Part shown: one piece after another, positions 11,701-23,600 of the stretch
How the letters are laid out: the number at the start of each line of letters is the position of its first letter
Position numbering within the stretch: the first letter of the stretch is position 1
Assembly: GCA_902702965.1 (NCBI GenBank)
Contig: CACRXP010000021.1
Span: 737,442-801,441 of the forward strand
DNA: 64,000 nt
Source: Spirometra erinaceieuropaei
Lineage: Eukaryota > Platyhelminthes > Cestoda > Diphyllobothriidea > Diphyllobothriidae
Direction: 5' to 3'
Program-made: the position numbers and the translations under genes
Notes under the pieces: model-generated
Told to the model about the DNA's origin: nothing
Databases searched by the model: none
The model's input: only the letters and a program-made list of their open reading frames with translations

Positions 11701-14700
11701 ACCGCGACTGACTCTCCGTGAACGGACGCTTATCTCTGTTGCAAGCAAACAGCCAACTTACGGCAACCTGCCCTGTGTACAGAATAAACTAGTCCTCACA
11801 GCTCCCTGACTTCTGACATTAGACGAAACGAACTTATTGTGTGTGGTTTAAGTTGATCTCGCATCCTTAACCGCCACACATTCATCATTTGAGTAGTAAT
11901 TGTTGAGCAGCAGTCCTATGGACTATATTGACAAGTGGTTTAGAAAATAAATTTCGCTTCCCTCGTGGATGACCTCCTTTAAACTTCGAATGAAATACTC
12001 CTTGTATTTTTAACCCTATTCAAATACTGTTGTATCGATATTAACAAAGTACAATCTGGTAAACCGCAAATAGAAACAACGAAAATAAATCGGAAAGTGT
12101 TAGAGAACAATATTAAAAACGGCACTATTTTTTATATTCAAAACTCACTGGTCTCGTCGTTTAATTTAACAAACGGTTATCCGTCTTTGCCGTTTTAATG
12201 GACCCCTAGTACCCTACTAAACAAACATATTCACACGGCAACAAAGAGAATATTGGTGTTGCATCATTATATGCAGAAGAAAATATGACTTAAGAGGCAC
12301 ATTTTCACCGAAGAAGAACAAGGTTTCGTGGAGCAAATGTATTGAAGAAAAATGGACAGGAAGTTTTGGTCGGACTCTCTTAGGAACTTCGGTGATTTCT
12401 ATGCATGGCACACACCCTTCTCATTTCTTGGACTTTATTTTAGTCATTTTGGTTTCCTGCAGTAAGTTACTTCCAGAAACGATTATTTAGAATATCGTAT
12501 GTTCTTTTATAGCCAACTGGTTACGATCTGAGCAGATAATTTATTGGTCTGGTTCCGCGGATTATAGTAACCAGACCTTGCCACCTAACGTTATGTTCAA
12601 CCGCTGGCTTAGAATTAGCCTCACACGGCAGCTTGAATAGTTTCTTCAAAGGTTTCCTGTGCCCTTCGGAAAGGAGATGTATTTATTCCGAATAGGTTCT
12701 TTGGCCTAGATTGAGTAGGTTACATTTAGCATTTTGTAAACCCAGCGCATCGTCTTTCAGTACAGTGATGCTATTGTCGTGGGTTCCTATCGTGAAGAAT
12801 TTCTTGCCCTGGTGTTGGTGAATTCCTTGGTCAAATATTCTTTACGAAGTTTAACTGGATCTGTGGCAGTCTTTCCATGCATTACAAAATTAAAGGAACT
12901 TTAAAATGTTTTGAGTCAGCTCATGAAAGTCTGCTACGTTTAAAACGAATGAACCATATCCTTCGAAGTGTAATTATTCATTGTCTCCATTTTAATCTAA
13001 TAATTGTGGACTTTACATAGCAGCCCTCAGCAATAATAATTTGCATTACGTACCTTAATTCGTATTGTCATAGGAGTGGTGTTTAGCAATTTAGATTGAT
13101 TACAGGAATCAAACGGCTTCTCTGTTTTGCACTCAGCCTCGGATCGAGGTCAGCGAAGGTAACTGGCCGGCACTCGGCGATCAGTTATGCAGAAGTTCAT
13201 TTTGAGAACTTAATACATGTCTTCTTAGTCTTTGGATTTTCCCGTAAAAGCATCTAAACATATTTCTCTGAAATTCATATTACAGTGGACTAGCTTTCCC
13301 TAATTCAGGTCGTTTTCATAGATGCGGGTTGGAGGCTAATTAGGAATAAATGCGCACTTTCGATGTCACATCTGGACTAACAGACAATTTTTCAGTCCGC
13401 CCTTATTATGGTTTACGAGAAATCCATGAAATATCATCCCTTTAGTTGGCAGAAGGTCCCTATTCCACGCTGATCACGTTATATGGGCTGATAGTGAATT
13501 TTTGACCGAACTTCTAAATACTGACAGTCGCTTATTGAACCAGCACAGAGGCAAATATGGCGGGATATTAACGCGTTAATTGGGTCCCAATAAAAAAATA
13601 ACCAGGCGTGCAATGAGCAGAATAATGTGGAGAGTTCGGAATCCAACGTTTAAAATGTCGTGTCTTCGTCTTGTGGGTGAAATCTCACAGTCCTTTATTT
13701 TCCTCTTCTCGTAAGACGCCGTACTTACACTTAGAAATCATATGTGATGAGCACTGAAAGTATCACTCGTGATCAAATGTGAATTTTTGTCCGTGGCAAA
13801 TGACAATGATGAAGTTGCTTTTTTGTCCCCTGCTACTCCTCAGTAGAGGCTGAAAGATGGGCATTGCGTTACTCAGAAGGAACTTGAATGTTTATTAAAA
13901 ATTTGAGCGATAGCTGGACTGGTTATGATCCACCATTAAAATTCGTTACTCCGCGGGAGTGCTACCTTACCATAAGATGACATGAATCCACAAGATGATC
14001 GCCTCAAATTGAAAAACCGCTGAGGTTGAAAAATGTATAAATCTTGACCGGTTTTAACTCTTCTACGTGTTTTTAGGAATGCCATGTAATAAGGGTTGGT
14101 AATTTACATGGGATGACGCAAAGGCGTTTTGACATTGCAAATAAGTTGATATTGGAACAAACCCATTACATTTGCTTTAGCAACCAACTATGGAGATCGT
14201 TGTAAAAAATACTGTACGGGTCAAAAATGATTTTTACAAGCAACCAAAATAATTATGTTGCATCTTCTTTGAGAAGTATTTCAAAACATGAAAAACTGAC
14301 CCAATCCTGAATATTCACGTAGCATTGAGGTAGCGTGGAACGGTGGTAGTTTACGAATGCCTGCACTAACTAACTATATGAGTCGACGCCTTGAGACTTG
14401 TGTTAAGCAATACACGCTGGCCAACCATCCTCAATGCCTTTTGTCCCTCGGCTTTAAGCGGGCTCTTGGAAGCGACCGTCGTTCCAAGTAAGACGATACT
14501 GGAGTGATCACCGTGGCCAACAAAAACTAGGCACCCGAGGCTTGGCACTCAGACGCAGGCAACATCAGATACCATGTCAACCCTACCACTCACTACGAAG
14601 GTCTACGTCCACGACACACTAACCCTGCGCACCCACCCTAAACAACAAATGCCGGCACATAGCCAGCTGCTTGGTGTCCAGCTGAACAGCTCAGCCCCGT

Positions 14701-17700
14701 TACCGCACTCCAGACCTCCGTTCCTGATCATAACATTCTGCCCAACTATCCCACAGACATGCGCTCTGGGCATGAAATCTTTTTGTCCCAAGAATTTTTG
14801 TGCAGTCATCTCACTCCCCCGCGTTCGTTTCCTCTGACGGCGTGTTGTGGTCACTAGCCTGGAATTATCTAGACGAAATTCTTTGTTTTCTCGGATACAA
14901 ATATTTCAGGATGCAGCGTGCTGGATAGAATTTTATGGTGAATCTGACGTGACACTCTATCCTTAGGTATGTAATCCAGTTTCTAAATGCACTCGCGCTT
15001 CCTTGTTTTACAACCAGCGTCGTAATTATAAAGGTCATTAGAACTTACTGAGCACATAAAGCGCGTTTTGGCCTCATCCTTAAAGAGTACAACTTGCAAG
15101 TGTGAGAAACACTGTCTGTTCAGTCCGCAAAATTGCTGCAGTAGTCTGGTACATGAAGACTGGGCGGGAGTCGTTGTCGGAAGGCCGTCAAATCCGCGAG
15201 GAAGGGCGACTGATTCGAGGAGCCTTGTCTGCATGGCAGGAAATGTTCCAAGTGAAGGAAGCTGGTCAGTTGCGACAAGCGGAAGAGACAGCGAGACTGC
15301 CTCAGGTCGGATGATTGGCACCTGAGACGTCAACGTAGGCGCTGGACTGAGTGGTCTTAAGAGTTCCGTCAGAAGACTGCCCGTGTTCAGAAATCGCAGA
15401 GCTTCAGAAGGTAAGTCTCTGCTGATGAGCTGTAGGGGAGGATACGGAGAGGGCAGAAGGGCTTGCAATGAATTCGTCGGGTTTAATCCTAGGCAGTTGG
15501 CGATTGGAGATATGGGGAGACTGGCCAAATGAGGATTTGGAAATCTCGGCGCTTGGGTGAGCAGCGGGAATTTCAACAGGAATGGGTTAGACTGTTTTTG
15601 AAAGAGCTGGGTTAGACTAAGATCGATCGTAGGGAAGGTGGCCGAACTGAGGAGCTTCAGCAACGCTGGGTTGAGGGAAAGACATGGATTAACCAGGTAA
15701 CTATTTATGTCGGTGTGTGGAGAACCGCAGACCGGAGGCGATGTAACAGTCGAGAGAAGGAAGAGGGATTGGGGCTTTGAAAACGTTTGCTGCAAAAGTG
15801 ACCATGCATTTGTTTCGTTCATGTCGGAACTTATGCGTCCAAGGGCTTCTCCCATCGGGAGCGAGGAGGAAAGAATAAACTTTAGGAGATTGAAGGTAAT
15901 CAGACCCCCGTCGCCGCAGCTTGTTTGGGTAGTTCGTTCATGAGTCTGAAATCTGGGAGCCGAAATATCCAAGTCACCCGCGTTTGAATGAAGCCGAGTC
16001 AGCCTGGCTTCTGGCCAGCGATCTGCTATGAGTGAGGTGCAGGCAGCTCGGGCTCGTAATAGCCTGTCCGCTAAATCCAAGGACAGCTGCATGAAACGTG
16101 GATTCCAGTGTGTATCGCGCATGCTGCAATAAAAAAAATTATGTGTTTTGAGCATCCGTCTGTAACCAAGCCTGGATGTTAGGTTCTATGAGGTCAGTCC
16201 CTTTCCTTCTCGTGCTAGTTTGTAGCCTCTAGTCGGGTTAGGCAGGGAATTTGAAGGTGCGTAAAGCTTTTATCGCCCCTCATTTTCATGTGTCAGCTTT
16301 GTGACTGTTTATCACGCCTGCGTTCAACAACATGCGGCCGAGAATGCCGTTGGTGTCTTCTCTAGCGCGTCTTATCCGCTGGTTCTTGTCAGAAAGAGGA
16401 ACTGTAGAAATACTGCAAAGAACTCTTCATGAGTGACAAGTAGTTATGCGTAATTAGTTTGGACTTAAATATGCTTTGCTGAAGTGAGGCTGACTTCTGC
16501 TTGCATATTTTCCGACCACCTAAGGCCGCGTTTCCTTGGAAAACAATATCCGATACGTGTATAATGTTCCTTTCTCGAGATTGGACGTCTAAACACGCCT
16601 AACGAGTTTCTTAGAAAAGCCATACGTTGCTGTTAACTGACGTTCTGCAAAACGCTGTTGGTGTCCGGTAAAGGCCATGATGTAACCTGTCTGCATTTTG
16701 GGTGTTAAGATTTCCGAATTACTATACGCAAATCCCCGTTTAATAGGATCGATAAAAATGTAAGCCTGATAGGACGGAAGGACTTTCGAAATATGGAAAA
16801 CACCTCAACTAAGTGAATAAACACTAAAGTCCTGACTGAATATTGTCAGTAATTATGTGGTATATGAGCATCTACGTAACAAGTAGCAGGTCTCTATAAA
16901 GCTTAATTCTCGGGATCGAAATAGGACATTATTTTCACTATGTATGATTGAAGAGACAGACTATGTCTCATGACTAACTTTAACACTTGCAACGGTCGCA
17001 ACCCACGTCAGGCCAGAAGGAAAGCATATAAGGCAGCTCAGCAATTTTTAAAATATGTTATGCGTGATCGGAATTCGAGCGCTTTGCCTCCATGTTCAAT
17101 TTTTTATATACTTCAACAAGTGGCGTACTTGGGGAAACAGATTACTGGAACAAGGGAAGTGTTCCAATCCAAGATAATTTAATGGGTTCGTTTTTGCGCT
17201 ATTTAACTTCTCCGGTCTACCTTAGCAGATATCTACAATTCTGAGGCTTAGACACAGGCTCTGCCTGACATATTATAGAATTCGTTCGTTTATGAGCCGC
17301 CCGTGCTCTTCACTGCGAACTTTGCACAAATGCGAGAAGGTTGATCAACTGAAAGCATACGGTCAATGAGATTGGCGATGTGACGCTTAATGACTCACGT
17401 AAGCCATGAGACAATCCTACTGTGAAAAAACACCTGGCGGTTTTTTATAGCAAGGGAATTGGAGGCGATTCCAACAAAACAAACTACACCAACCGGATAG
17501 CCGTAGAAGTTAAAGGAATAGTTCTCAAAGACAAAAAAGCGTACATTTAACTAAAGACATTGCGATAAAGTCACAATGCGCGTGATATCGACATTGTTTA
17601 ATGACATCACTTATCATATTCAAGCGGTGGAGGCGTCCAACCTCAAAGCTACATAGGTCCTGAGTTAAATAAACTCGGAGAAGGGTTTTTGCATAAAGGT

Positions 17701-18504
17701 AGTTTTTTCTCCCAAAGACTACGCATAGAGCAAAACCACTGATAAAGTCCCATTCTGAAAGAGCACATTATCGGAGAAACGGATGGAGTTACCTCTATTT
17801 TTTCACGTTAATAACCTGACATAAGCATTGAAGTGCGAACTGAAGCACCCCCCAGTTTGCAGGGAATAGGTGGAATCACAACAGCGTCAGCGAAACATAC
17901 CCGATAAAGTCCGATTTTAGTTTGAACTTCCAGAGAGGGGTAGGAGCTTCCTAACCCGCCTTGCATGCTTCGGCAGTTAGGCTTACTTTATTTTGTGTAT
18001 GAAACACCGTTTACCTATTTATGGATCCTTTATTGTCGGAAACACGAACAAATACTTTTGTCACAGTTTTCAGTCGCATAGGTCTTGCAGGTTGCAAAGT
18101 TAACTTGAAGCCAAGCCTTCAAAATGCTGATAACGAAGAAAACAAGGAAAAAGCGAGAAATTTAGAATGCTTACTTTTGGAAAAGGTTAATTATTTTGAA
18201 ACATACTTCATTCTTATGCAGGCTGTATGTGTAAAGTCGTATAAACGAGCGGGTTATTAATCCATCAGCCTACATTTTAGTTAAATTTGCCATTTGCCGC
18301 GTCCTTCTGAGCACAAATTAATCTCAATTGCAATGGGTTGCAGCCTTATGAAGCTCTTTTAGAAAGTGTAAAAGACATCAAGCTCCTATAAATGTTCGTA
18401 ATAAACAGAAAAGTGGAGATTAAAATTTGCTTTAAGTGGAGAGGCACGCACTTCTCATAATAGTCCACAATATTCGCCTGGAACTCCGCCGCACGTAGCT
18501 CCAT
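5376..18504 (-). CDS. 3CxxC-type zinc-finger protein (receptor-transporting-protein-like), four predicted exons
   Basis: Joining exons 18504-18452, 16123-15049, 10145-9933 and 5708-5376 gives 557 codons in frame. The first ~370 residues are low-complexity, rich in Leu, Pro and Ser. The C-terminal third has three CxxC pairs: Cys375/378 split across the exon 2-3 junction, Cys424/427, and Cys489/492 followed by Cys497. Trp382 follows the first pair (QWTS) and a helix-like EEIDKVLRNLFVNIHRTFY follows the second. This order (F-x-C-x2-C-x3-W-T/S-S, Q-x-C-x2-C, W/F-x-P-E, H-D-x3-C-x-A-C-x2-G-x-C) is that of the zf-3CxxC family, which includes vertebrate RTPs (chaperones for GPCR surface delivery) and ZAR1-like RNA-binding proteins. 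The helix after the second pair favours the RTP side. Function here is inferred. Exons 2-4 are well supported; exon 1 is tentative. Confidence 0.7.
7060..7540 (+). repeat. Dispersed repeat with degenerate TTAGGG-like core
   Basis: Flanks (GACCCTCTAAGCAGGACATG; GGTCAATCCTACCGGA) and core resemble 51270-51690 (ACCCTCTGAACAGGACACG; CAGTCCTACCGGA). The core (about 7180-7400) has many GGTTAGGG/GCTAGG-type units. Both copies lie on the plus strand. This is a repeat family rather than a telomere. Confidence 0.65.
9727..9842 (+). repeat. tRNA-derived SINE (family B)
   Basis: A tRNA-like head carries GGCGGCTAGAGCGGTGGC (A box) and GGATTCGAGTCCC (B box). A family-specific stretch lies between them (TACTAAAGTCTTYCCCTTGC type) and the CACCGAGGCACCGAGTTTTT end follows. 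Sister copies are at 28762-28895, 29063-29160, 61075-61195 (minus) and 62345-62475. Confidence 0.75.
9933..10145 (-). CDS. 3CxxC gene, exon 3 (zinc-finger core)
   Basis: A 213-nt, 71-codon exon lies between the acceptor CGTTTTTTAG and the donor GTAAGC, phase 0 at both ends. It begins KCNKQWTSMKGA, giving the second Cys of pair one and the conserved Trp. It continues through FPQACADC (pair two) to PKWYPEEIDK. Confidence 0.75.
10146..15048 (-). other. Intron 2 of the 3CxxC gene (4.9 kb)
   Basis: The donor GTAAGT at 15048-15043 follows the codons for RFMCS. The intron includes GC-richer patches near 11.3-11.7 and 14.4-14.8 kb and an LTR-like repeat fragment at about 11690-11885. No further exon was supported; a tempting frame near 10.4-10.55 kb fails on splice phase. 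Confidence 0.6.
11690..11885 (+). repeat. LTR-like dispersed repeat fragment
   Basis: This stretch matches 39935-40116 over about 190 bp, sharing CAGCCAACTTACGGC, CCTGCCCTGTGTACAGAATA and TGTGTGGTTTAAGT-type blocks. The AATAAA-like element and the position near the 3' edge suit an LTR, but no partner LTR or target-site duplication was found. Confidence 0.5.
15049..16123 (-). CDS. 3CxxC gene, exon 2 (large Leu/Pro/Ser-rich exon)
   Basis: A 1075-nt exon lies between a strong acceptor (TTTTTTTTATTGCAG at its upstream edge) and the donor TCA|GTAAGT, open for 358 codons. It encodes residues 19-376: a charged N-terminal part (HWNPRFMQLSLDLADRLL), a long Leu/Pro/Ser-rich region and the end KTRFMCS, whose Cys is the first zinc ligand. 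An ATG at 16122-16120 could be the real start if exon 1 is wrong. Confidence 0.65.
16124..18451 (-). other. Putative intron 1 of the 3CxxC gene (2.3 kb)
   Basis: AT-rich, without recognisable repeats or open frames with domain character. Its existence depends on the tentative exon 1 at 18452-18504. Confidence 0.35.
18452..18504 (-). CDS. 3CxxC gene, tentative first coding exon
   Basis: An ATG in the context GGGACATGG opens MELRAAEFQANIVDYYE plus two bases. The following GTGCGT could act as a donor in phase 2, exactly the phase needed by the exon at 16123. The ATG sits beside a GC-rich region suited to a promoter. The donor is not a consensus one, and downstream in-frame codons continue to 18346, so this remains a guess. 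Confidence 0.35.
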
Positions 18505-18534
18505 GTCCCAATCCGGTCTCCAAAATGTGACCAA

Positions 18535-18900
18535 ATGCAGCTCACTGACGGGTACTCACACGAGTCGGCTTATCGACGCCAGGCTAGAGCGCCTAACGCA
18601 AGCATAGCCCACGTCGAGTGGAGGCTGCCGCACTTTCTGGTCGCAATGCACAACGGCAGTTGCAAGCACCACCACCGCCACCACCATTGCCAGATGCAGG
18701 GCCGCGCTCCCTCCTGCTGCTGCTGCTGCGGCTAGGCGCCGCCGGGGCAAGGTGTCCGTGGTCCCGGCCTCGTGAAACTAGGCCGGCTTGCGCAACAACG
18801 CGCGTGTGCGCGCATGTCTGTGACGCAACCTTGGCAACGACAAGCACTTGCGCCACACCGGTCCGGGTCACTGATGTCTGCGTGTGTGTGTGTAGCCGCA
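18535..18900 (-). promoter_or_regulatory. GC- and CpG-rich stretch, possible promoter of the 3CxxC gene
   Basis: This is a distinctly GC-rich block in AT-rich surroundings, with CpG-dense parts near 18560-18620 and 18730-18870. It holds simple GCT/CAC triplet runs and a short TG run (about 18876-18893). It lies directly upstream of the tentative first exon. No TATA box was identified. The Cys-, His- and Gly-run frames through it look like triplet-repeat artefacts. Confidence 0.35.
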
Positions 18901-19689
18901 GTTGATTTTTCGAAAGAGGGTACGTGGCCCATGCAGTGATCTCGTGAGCTGGTTGCATGCCAAGGAGAGAGCAAGGAACAGCAACTGTGCATTCCTGAGA
19001 CATATTTTCCAGCATTATGCCTCCTGGTCTTCGTCTTGTGCACGTCTGCGACAATCGGAGCACATAAAAACGAAAAACCAGCGTCCAAAGGAAGTCGCGG
19101 GAGTTTTCTAAGCTACCGAAGTAAAATCAGCGTCGTTGTGGTTATTTTGATTACGGACAGCCTGCAAAAGAACCGCCACATGTGCTTGTGGAAAGGCAGT
19201 GAACGCCTGGATTTCTTTACGAGAGCAGGATTAAGGGGTATTAATAAGTTCATCTCAAGCACGAGCATTAATGACTGATTTTGTCAAATTGTAAATTTAA
19301 GGCTTTGTTCTGAGTGATGGTGTATTACAACTGGTTCGCTGATCCCAAATACGAGGTCACGTATGTGCTCTAAGCATTTAACCCGGAAGTTGCAGAAGGC
19401 AGACGTTTGCCTTGGTTGGAGATAATTAACTACGTAAAGAAGCCTGTTAGCACAAAGCAGAACAAAATTAAAAGAAGAAATCAAGATAACTAGGTAAATA
19501 TCCACTTCTTATCCGAATTTAGGACCCATTAACTCGCAATGCTAAAAACTGTAAACTCCAAAGAATGTTAATATTGATGTATTTCGGCCGTTGGAATTTA
19601 ACCCAAGAAATAAGATGGGCCCACCGGAACAGGTTAAATGGGATGCTGACGTTTCGGGGAGTCTGATCGGCTCACTATCGTCAAAGTAT

Positions 19690-19890
19690 GAAATGCATTT
19701 TAAGCAAGATAACATTACTGACAAAGACAAGGGAGACCGGAATGGCCGTTTCTGGCTTATCAGTCGTCGTAAGCCCGTCATACCCAACCCCGGAGTGTGA
19801 AACGCCTGGGGCTCTATCCCGCATCCTGTTAGAAGTCCAACGCCTCTAATCACTGAACCACGGGCTCGTTGTCCCTTCGGTTGCGATCAG
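19690..19890 (-). repeat. tRNA-derived SINE (family A), minus strand
   Basis: Carries the SINE-A body block (GACAAAGACAAGGGAGACCG in plus orientation) followed by the tRNA-like head (AACCACGGGCTCGTTGTCCC in plus orientation). The B box is more decayed than in the copy at 597-800. Confidence 0.6.
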
Positions 19891-20552
19891 AGATATACAA
19901 TGGTAAAGGGACCCCCACTGATCGTAGTACAGCACTCACTCCTCCCGTTGTGGTTCTCGAGCCCAATGCACTTAGTCGAACAGAAATAGAAGTTGCATGT
20001 TGCGCTGTTCGGCCTCATGCCGATCGATTTTTCCTTGCTCATGTCGCCTCAGCCTTTCGGGGGATGTTGGGCGGACTTTTAGCTGCGTGAGGTGTGAGTT
20101 ACCACCTCAACGGTGGAAGTAATTGGGCTTCTGTCAGGGCTGGCCAGTCTGGCCGCTCTTATTCTTCCTCGTCGATCGAACTCGTCGATTTGCTCCAGCT
20201 GGAACCGAACAAAGGTGTTCGGGTGTCTAGTCTATGCGCTAAAAAACAAAAACTGTGGTCTCCTTATCTCTTGAACTTCAAACCAAGGAAGGCACCTGTC
20301 ATGGTCGGCTAGTAAACTGCCTCCACAGCGCACTTCATTTTGAAATCACCCTCCGCAACGAGTGCAACATATCCTCACGGTTAATCTGTTTAGTTTCTGA
20401 AATTCCAGAATTGCGGCGGATGTCGGTAGATCACTACTGCGTCGCATGATATTTTACCACTTCATACCATCTTTTGGGCTGGTGTCACTGCACATATTTT
20501 GATATTTAAATTAATGTGTTTGGTTTGCACTGATAATGTCCCCTAGGTGTTG

Positions 20553-20613
20553 TTATTATTATTACTACTAACTACTACTACTACTACTTCTACTACTACT
20601 ACTACTACTACTT

Positions 20614-20675
<62 letters not shown>
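20553..20675. repeat. (CTA)n trinucleotide microsatellite
   Basis: About 120 bp of TTA/CTA units with a few CTT interruptions. A shorter array of the same unit is at 60429-60459. Confidence 0.95.
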
Positions 20676-20676
<1 letters not shown>

Positions 20677-23600
20677 AAATGACACCGTTTATTGAGTGAT
20701 GCAATTAGCGAGATAGTAGTCGGGATTTGCGTCTCAAGTACACAAGGATAGGAAGTTTATATGCATAATTATACAGGAAGGCATCTTTCTTCTCGCCACT
20801 TAGACATCGGTAAAACCTTTTCCCCGTGAATATAGAAACTGTTAGAAGTCTGTATGCGTTCAATTCCTCAGTACACAGCCGTAAAATGTCCCTTGCAATT
20901 TTGTTATGGCATTCGTCTGATACTGTTCCCCAGGTCCTCTTGTTCTCAGGATTTGTGTAATGCTTACACCCAGTTTTAAACCAATCTGCAATTCACGAGT
21001 AATCGTAGGACGCCTCAGATGCTTCGGAACACGCTTATTACACTTTCCGTAGTATGGTTCGTCTGCGTGAATTAGGCAAGTACCTTAATACATCTGAAAT
21101 GCCACTGAAAGTGGTATCTAGAAAGTCTTTTTGGACAAAACACAAGAATGCCCTATCTCATTGCCAGTACTCCAACTAGAAAGAAGACTTGATTCTACTT
21201 TCTGTTTTGGCAGTAGGAAAACGATAAAAACTGAAAGACCTTGGGACAATTTAGATGCGAAGCTTTGTTTACAAAGCATTCGATGAAGACGCAGATACAG
21301 ATGCCATGATTTTGATGCAAAATCAACGCAGCCTGTGCAGAGGGTCGAAATCGTTCAAAGACCAGCAAACGTTATGCATAGTCTTGATCAACGCATTTCA
21401 GTTGGTTATAAACTAATCTATTCAAGAGAAAAATATGTAAAACGTAGGATGTATGAGTAAAGCCTCTGTTCTGTGCTCCCTCAAACCCATGTCAGCTATT
21501 TATTCCGCCTACCACCCACCAATTCTCGACTCTGGTTATGAATCCCCCTTTGTTATCATAGAAATGACCTACCACTGGCCTTGAGCATCTGTAATCTAAA
21601 AATTTGATAAGTTTTTTAGGGACGGCTGCTTTCTGCATTTCGTAACGAGTTTTGGTCACGTAAGGTGCTTGGTGCCCCGCTATCTCAAAAGTTTTATTAT
21701 CTAAAATATAATCATGTGTGGTCAGTTAGCATCCGAATGGACAAGCTACCACTTTAAAAAGGTTAACACTGCTGTGATTGCACAAAGTTATCCCTTACGA
21801 TACCTGTGTCAGTTCATAATCAAGAACTGTGGAAAAGGGTAGTGCGTTTTAACGGCAATTACAAAAATCAGAAGAGGCCTCAGTGTCTGACAGACGGTTA
21901 GGCCAATGCAGTGATTGAGTAAGCGATGCCGTTGAAATCCAGTTAGTCACCTTCTTTCATCACATGGCTGAATCAACTGATGTGGTCTTCATTTCAACAC
22001 TCACACGTTACAACCTCTGAAATTCCAAGCAACAGCAATAAAGTTTGTCCATTTATAGATATTTTCATCATTACTGATAAAGTTGTCATGCATATGCCCA
22101 AAAAATCAAACAGATATGTTTGTGCTCCTGAAGGCTGGCTGAACATCAATTCCGCACTCAGACAACTACCTGCATCTTAACTGGTTATGTTCCGTAAGTT
22201 ACACAAGCTACAGAGACGGCAGTGAGGCTTGTGATACATTCAGAGAACTGCTGGTCCTCAAAGACCCATGCAGAAGTGTTCATGCGCAATCCGCGTGTAA
22301 TGATTACGGTGCTAACTCGTCTTTGAGGTGCGTCCAAAACTTCTAGACCGAAAGTTGGACACATAATCCAAAATAAAGCCAAGCAGCTTTGGCCATTCGC
22401 TCCTATGTACACTTCGTGATTTGGTAGTGGTCGTTTTGTTTTTTATTATCTAATCTGTCGTGTCGTGTTACCCGTTCGTTTTAAGTAGGCTGTCTTTTTG
22501 TACGCAAAATAACTACCTATGTTAGTATTTTCTTTCGTCTTTCTACACAAATCAACTGAAATAATTATTTCTCAACAGAACTTCGTGTTCCACCTATCCT
22601 GATTATAAAGGCGAAAAAAACGACTTCACAGCCTGCACTTTTTGGTACTTTCGAATAACCTTCAATGATAACTATGGAAGAAACTATTGTACGCAAGAGA
22701 TGCCCAAAAACACGTATTCTTAAATGTGATCTTGCCAGTGACATTCCTGGAAGTCAGTTGTTTAGATGCGATAATCATTTTCGACAGACCGGTGATCGTG
22801 TCAAAACTAAATAATGCTCTAAAGCGGTAGATGATAAACCATGAATTACTCAAATCTGTATCGAAACTCCTTAGTTAAAGCGAGTGTCACATATCGCACA
22901 CGTCCTCCTTATTTGAACTGTTGCATTTTTAAATCGGAAGAACTGACGATCAGAAAAAAACTAAAACTGATATCTGAGGTTTTTGGCTGATGGCGGGGAA
23001 ATTTTTAACGATCCTGGTTCATTATGCTTAAGTTGAACGGAGTCTCGGTGCCGACTGCTCTGATAATTTCCCCATTGCTTCATGTAGACGGCTCAAAAAG
23101 CACCTGACTTTGTTTTCGAAAACAAGCCACCTAATGTCAGTTTAATTCCCAGCAGCGGATGCGTGGGAACATCGAATGCAGGGCGAAGACATTATGCGTA
23201 GTTTTTCTATCTCCGTCAACGTGACTGGCAAAATAGGGGTGTTTTGTATCGAGGCGAAAGCAGGCGGTGAAAATAAGAAGCCATAAAATGAAGGTGAATT
23301 TGAGCCGTTTTCTTATGCCCAGTTAAAAACTGCTCTTTATGGCAGACATACTGCGCCGACGTGGCAGAAACTCAACCTCTCTTTCGCTCTTTCACAACAA
23401 AGTCTGACCTTTTGCATACTGCGTAATAAAAAAGATAGCAAAGGAACTGACTCGCTGGCTGCACTTTGTGGCTATCTGGATGTGTGAATAAAATTAAATA
23501 CGAGGACATGAAAAATAATTAGTCGGAGTTCTGTCTGAATATGAATGTATCAACGGAGGTGCTGGAGCATGTTAACTTCTTAGAGGGTTAGTCAAGTGAT

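Noticed and set aside
18556..19088. Long Cys-, His-, Gly- or Ala-rich frames on both strands
   Set aside because: They arise from GC-rich triplet runs with few stop codons, so composition explains their length.
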